From positions 1 to 64,000 of the forward strand of contig DADR01000021.1 of assembly GCA_002495055.1 (NCBI GenBank): a stretch of 64,000 bases of DNA, read 5' to 3'. The notes under the pieces are model-generated. The model worked only from the letters and a program-made list of their open reading frames with translations, ran no database searches and was not told the DNA's origin. The position numbers were made by a program, and so were the translations under genes. The stretch is from Methanoregula sp. UBA247 (GTDB lineage Archaea > Halobacteriota > Methanomicrobia > Methanomicrobiales > Methanospirillaceae). Positions 62,966-64,000 of the stretch are shown in pieces. Position 1 is the first letter of the stretch. Each line of letters begins with the position of its first letter.

Positions 62966-63425
62966 TATAACCACTCGAATTATAACTGATCTTGTTCAAT
63001 CCCTTTCCTGTTGTATTTCCCGCTATTCCCCGTGTGGCACCCACTCCGGCGAGCGCAACATGCGTCTCAAGAGATCCCCGTGATATCATAACATCCTGAT
63101 CAACCGGATTTGCACCGGGACCGATCTCGACAAAATAATTCTTCCCGGCGATATCATCGGGGATATCAAAACGGGTGGTAATCGTCCCATCTCTCGGAGC
63201 AATTGAATATACATCAACGATCCGCGTGGAAATACCATTGCCGATATCAGTAAAGGCGACATAAGACAGCCTGTTGGCGGGATCTTCCATGATGTTTGTG
63301 TTCACCAGGAGGAGCATTACAATAAGAAGTCCCATGAGTACTCCGCTGATCATGATGTACTCGATAAGGTTTGCCACTCCGGATTCGGTATAGCGCTGGT
63401 TACAGGGACGTCCAGTTTTCATCAT
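62958..63425 (-). CDS. Pilin-like membrane-anchored protein
   Basis: 155 residues with an early SGVANLIEYIMISGVLMGLLIVM hydrophobic segment, like the prepilin-type N-termini of its neighbours, then a beta-rich outer domain (GTITTRFDIPDDIAGKNYFVEI). Overlaps the genes on both sides. Function probably surface structure; family not certain. Confidence 0.75.
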   Translation of the reverse strand: MMKTGRPCNQRYTESGVANLIEYIMISGVLMGLLIVMLLLVNTNIMEDPANRLSYVAFTDIGNGISTRIVDVYSIAPRDGTITTRFDIPDDIAGKNYFVEIGPGANPVDQDVMISRGSLETHVALAGVGATRGIAGNTTGKGLNKISYNSSGYNG

Positions 63426-63765
63426 ATTCTGTCACCCCGTTATTATAATGAATGAGAGCATAGGAATGGGTATCCTGCGGAGTTTGAGGTAATATAACCG
63501 TATATCTTACAATTGCATTCTTGCGGTTCATTGCAATAGCAGTAATATCGCTATTAACTAACGTGGAATTCGAAACAGTTGTGTTGTATTCTATAACTCC
63601 CGTAAGATCCCGGATATCATTTTTCGGAAATTCGATTACACTCTCCGCAGTAGTCTGTCCAACCACGGTGGACTGGTTGATGATAATTGCCAGGAAGAAG
63701 AAGCTGAAACTTATCAGGAACCCCATAAGGATAATCCATTGGGCATCATCATTCAGTCGCGCCAC
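63400..63765 (-). CDS. Pilin-like membrane-anchored protein
   Basis: 121 residues: MARLNDDAQWIILMGFLISFSFFFLAIII gives a single N-terminal membrane segment, then an extracellular domain with many Asn/Thr/Ser. The start is GTG 63765, preceded by ggaggtg and overlapping the upstream stop by 13 bp. No catalytic motif. Confidence 0.75.
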   Translation of the reverse strand: MARLNDDAQWIILMGFLISFSFFFLAIIINQSTVVGQTTAESVIEFPKNDIRDLTGVIEYNTTVSNSTLVNSDITAIAMNRKNAIVRYTVILPQTPQDTHSYALIHYNNGVTEYDENWTSL

Positions 63766-64000
63766 ATCAGCACCTCCACAAGTACAGCACGGTCCTGAAC
63801 AGGGAAATAATTATTACCACAGACATTTTTTTTCGCAATCACCCATTTTGTCACACGGACCGCATGTTCTCCACCGCTCAGGTTGCGGGAAAAACTTAAA
63901 GGATAGGAGGCTATTGAATTATCTACGTTATTCCGGCAGGTGTAACTCGCGGTAAACTGGATATGGTCAGGGCCAGATAAGGTCCGGTTGTTGGTAATGT
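63753..64000 (-). CDS. C-terminal part of a further pilin-cluster protein (partial)
   Basis: An open frame enters from the right edge and ends with TGA at 63755-63753, reading ...GGEHAVRVTKWVIAKKNVCGNNYFPVQDRAVLVEVLMWRD. Ser/Asn-rich with beta character like the next three genes, and overlapping the GTG of the next. Its N-terminus lies outside the window, so it cannot be named further. Confidence 0.7.
   Translation of the reverse strand, partial: ITNNRTLSGPDHIQFTASYTCRNNVDNSIASYPLSFSRNLSGGEHAVRVTKWVIAKKNVCGNNYFPVQDRAVLVEVLMWRD

Overview
The window is chromosomal DNA of a methanogenic archaeon, most likely a Methanomicrobiales member (Methanoregula-like). This rests on an F420 biosynthesis gene (cofD), an archaeal A1AO-ATP synthase operon, the archaeal replicative DNA polymerase D large subunit, archaeal aIF1A, a corrinoid-type archaeal methionine synthase, UbiX/UbiD/aconitase-X genes of the archaeal mevalonate route, TATA-like promoters with short leaders, and the multi-PAS/GAF sensors and receiver proteins typical of that order. 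The genus is inference; no rRNA is present.

Layout. 1-12 kb: the tail of an unidentified gene, an HTH-PAS-PAS sensor with three GAF-like repeats, an acyl-CoA synthetase, a RecA/KaiC-fold protein with a broken P-loop, a glutamine amidotransferase, methionine synthase, a non-discriminating aspartyl-tRNA synthetase, a beta-propeller lipoprotein and a TMEM175-type channel. 12-24 kb: an iron-sulfur flavoprotein, threonine ammonia-lyase, a yeast-type cytosine deaminase, a HEAT-repeat protein, lipoproteins, CofD, an HD phosphohydrolase, and a UbiX-UbiD-AcnX set for the archaeal mevalonate pathway. 24-26.5 kb: a DUF1646 transporter flanked by two paralogous small proteins of unknown function.

26.5-48 kb is an ion-energetics island holding two complete but different rotary ATPases. 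The first (E, DUF2764, A, B, D, I, K) has the gene order and subunit set of bacterial V-type enzymes (chlamydiae, spirochaetes). Its 4-helix K subunit keeps the full Na+ ligand set with only one carboxylate. The second (H, I, K, E, C, F, A, B, D) is the normal archaeal A-type synthase with a 2-helix K subunit. Between and beside them lie a KimA/KUP-like permease and two tandem-domain universal stress proteins, each divergently transcribed from one ATPase operon. The sequence fits a division of labour in which the first enzyme pumps ions and the second makes ATP; that is inference.

48-54 kb: two HEAT-repeat genes, polC (DP2) interrupted at its catalytic site by a 165-residue mini-intein that ends in Gln, and a tRNA-Leu(CAA). 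54.5-60.6 kb: a chemosensory operon of micro-proteins, an acetate transporter, a poly-HAMP chemoreceptor carrying a one-base frameshift within 273-bp repeats, CheW, a receiver protein and a truncated receiver remnant. 60.9-64 kb: a LysE-type exporter, aIF1A with an apparent CTG start, and a minus-strand cluster of four pilin-like membrane-anchored proteins running off the window end. No insertion sequence, CRISPR array or rRNA was seen.
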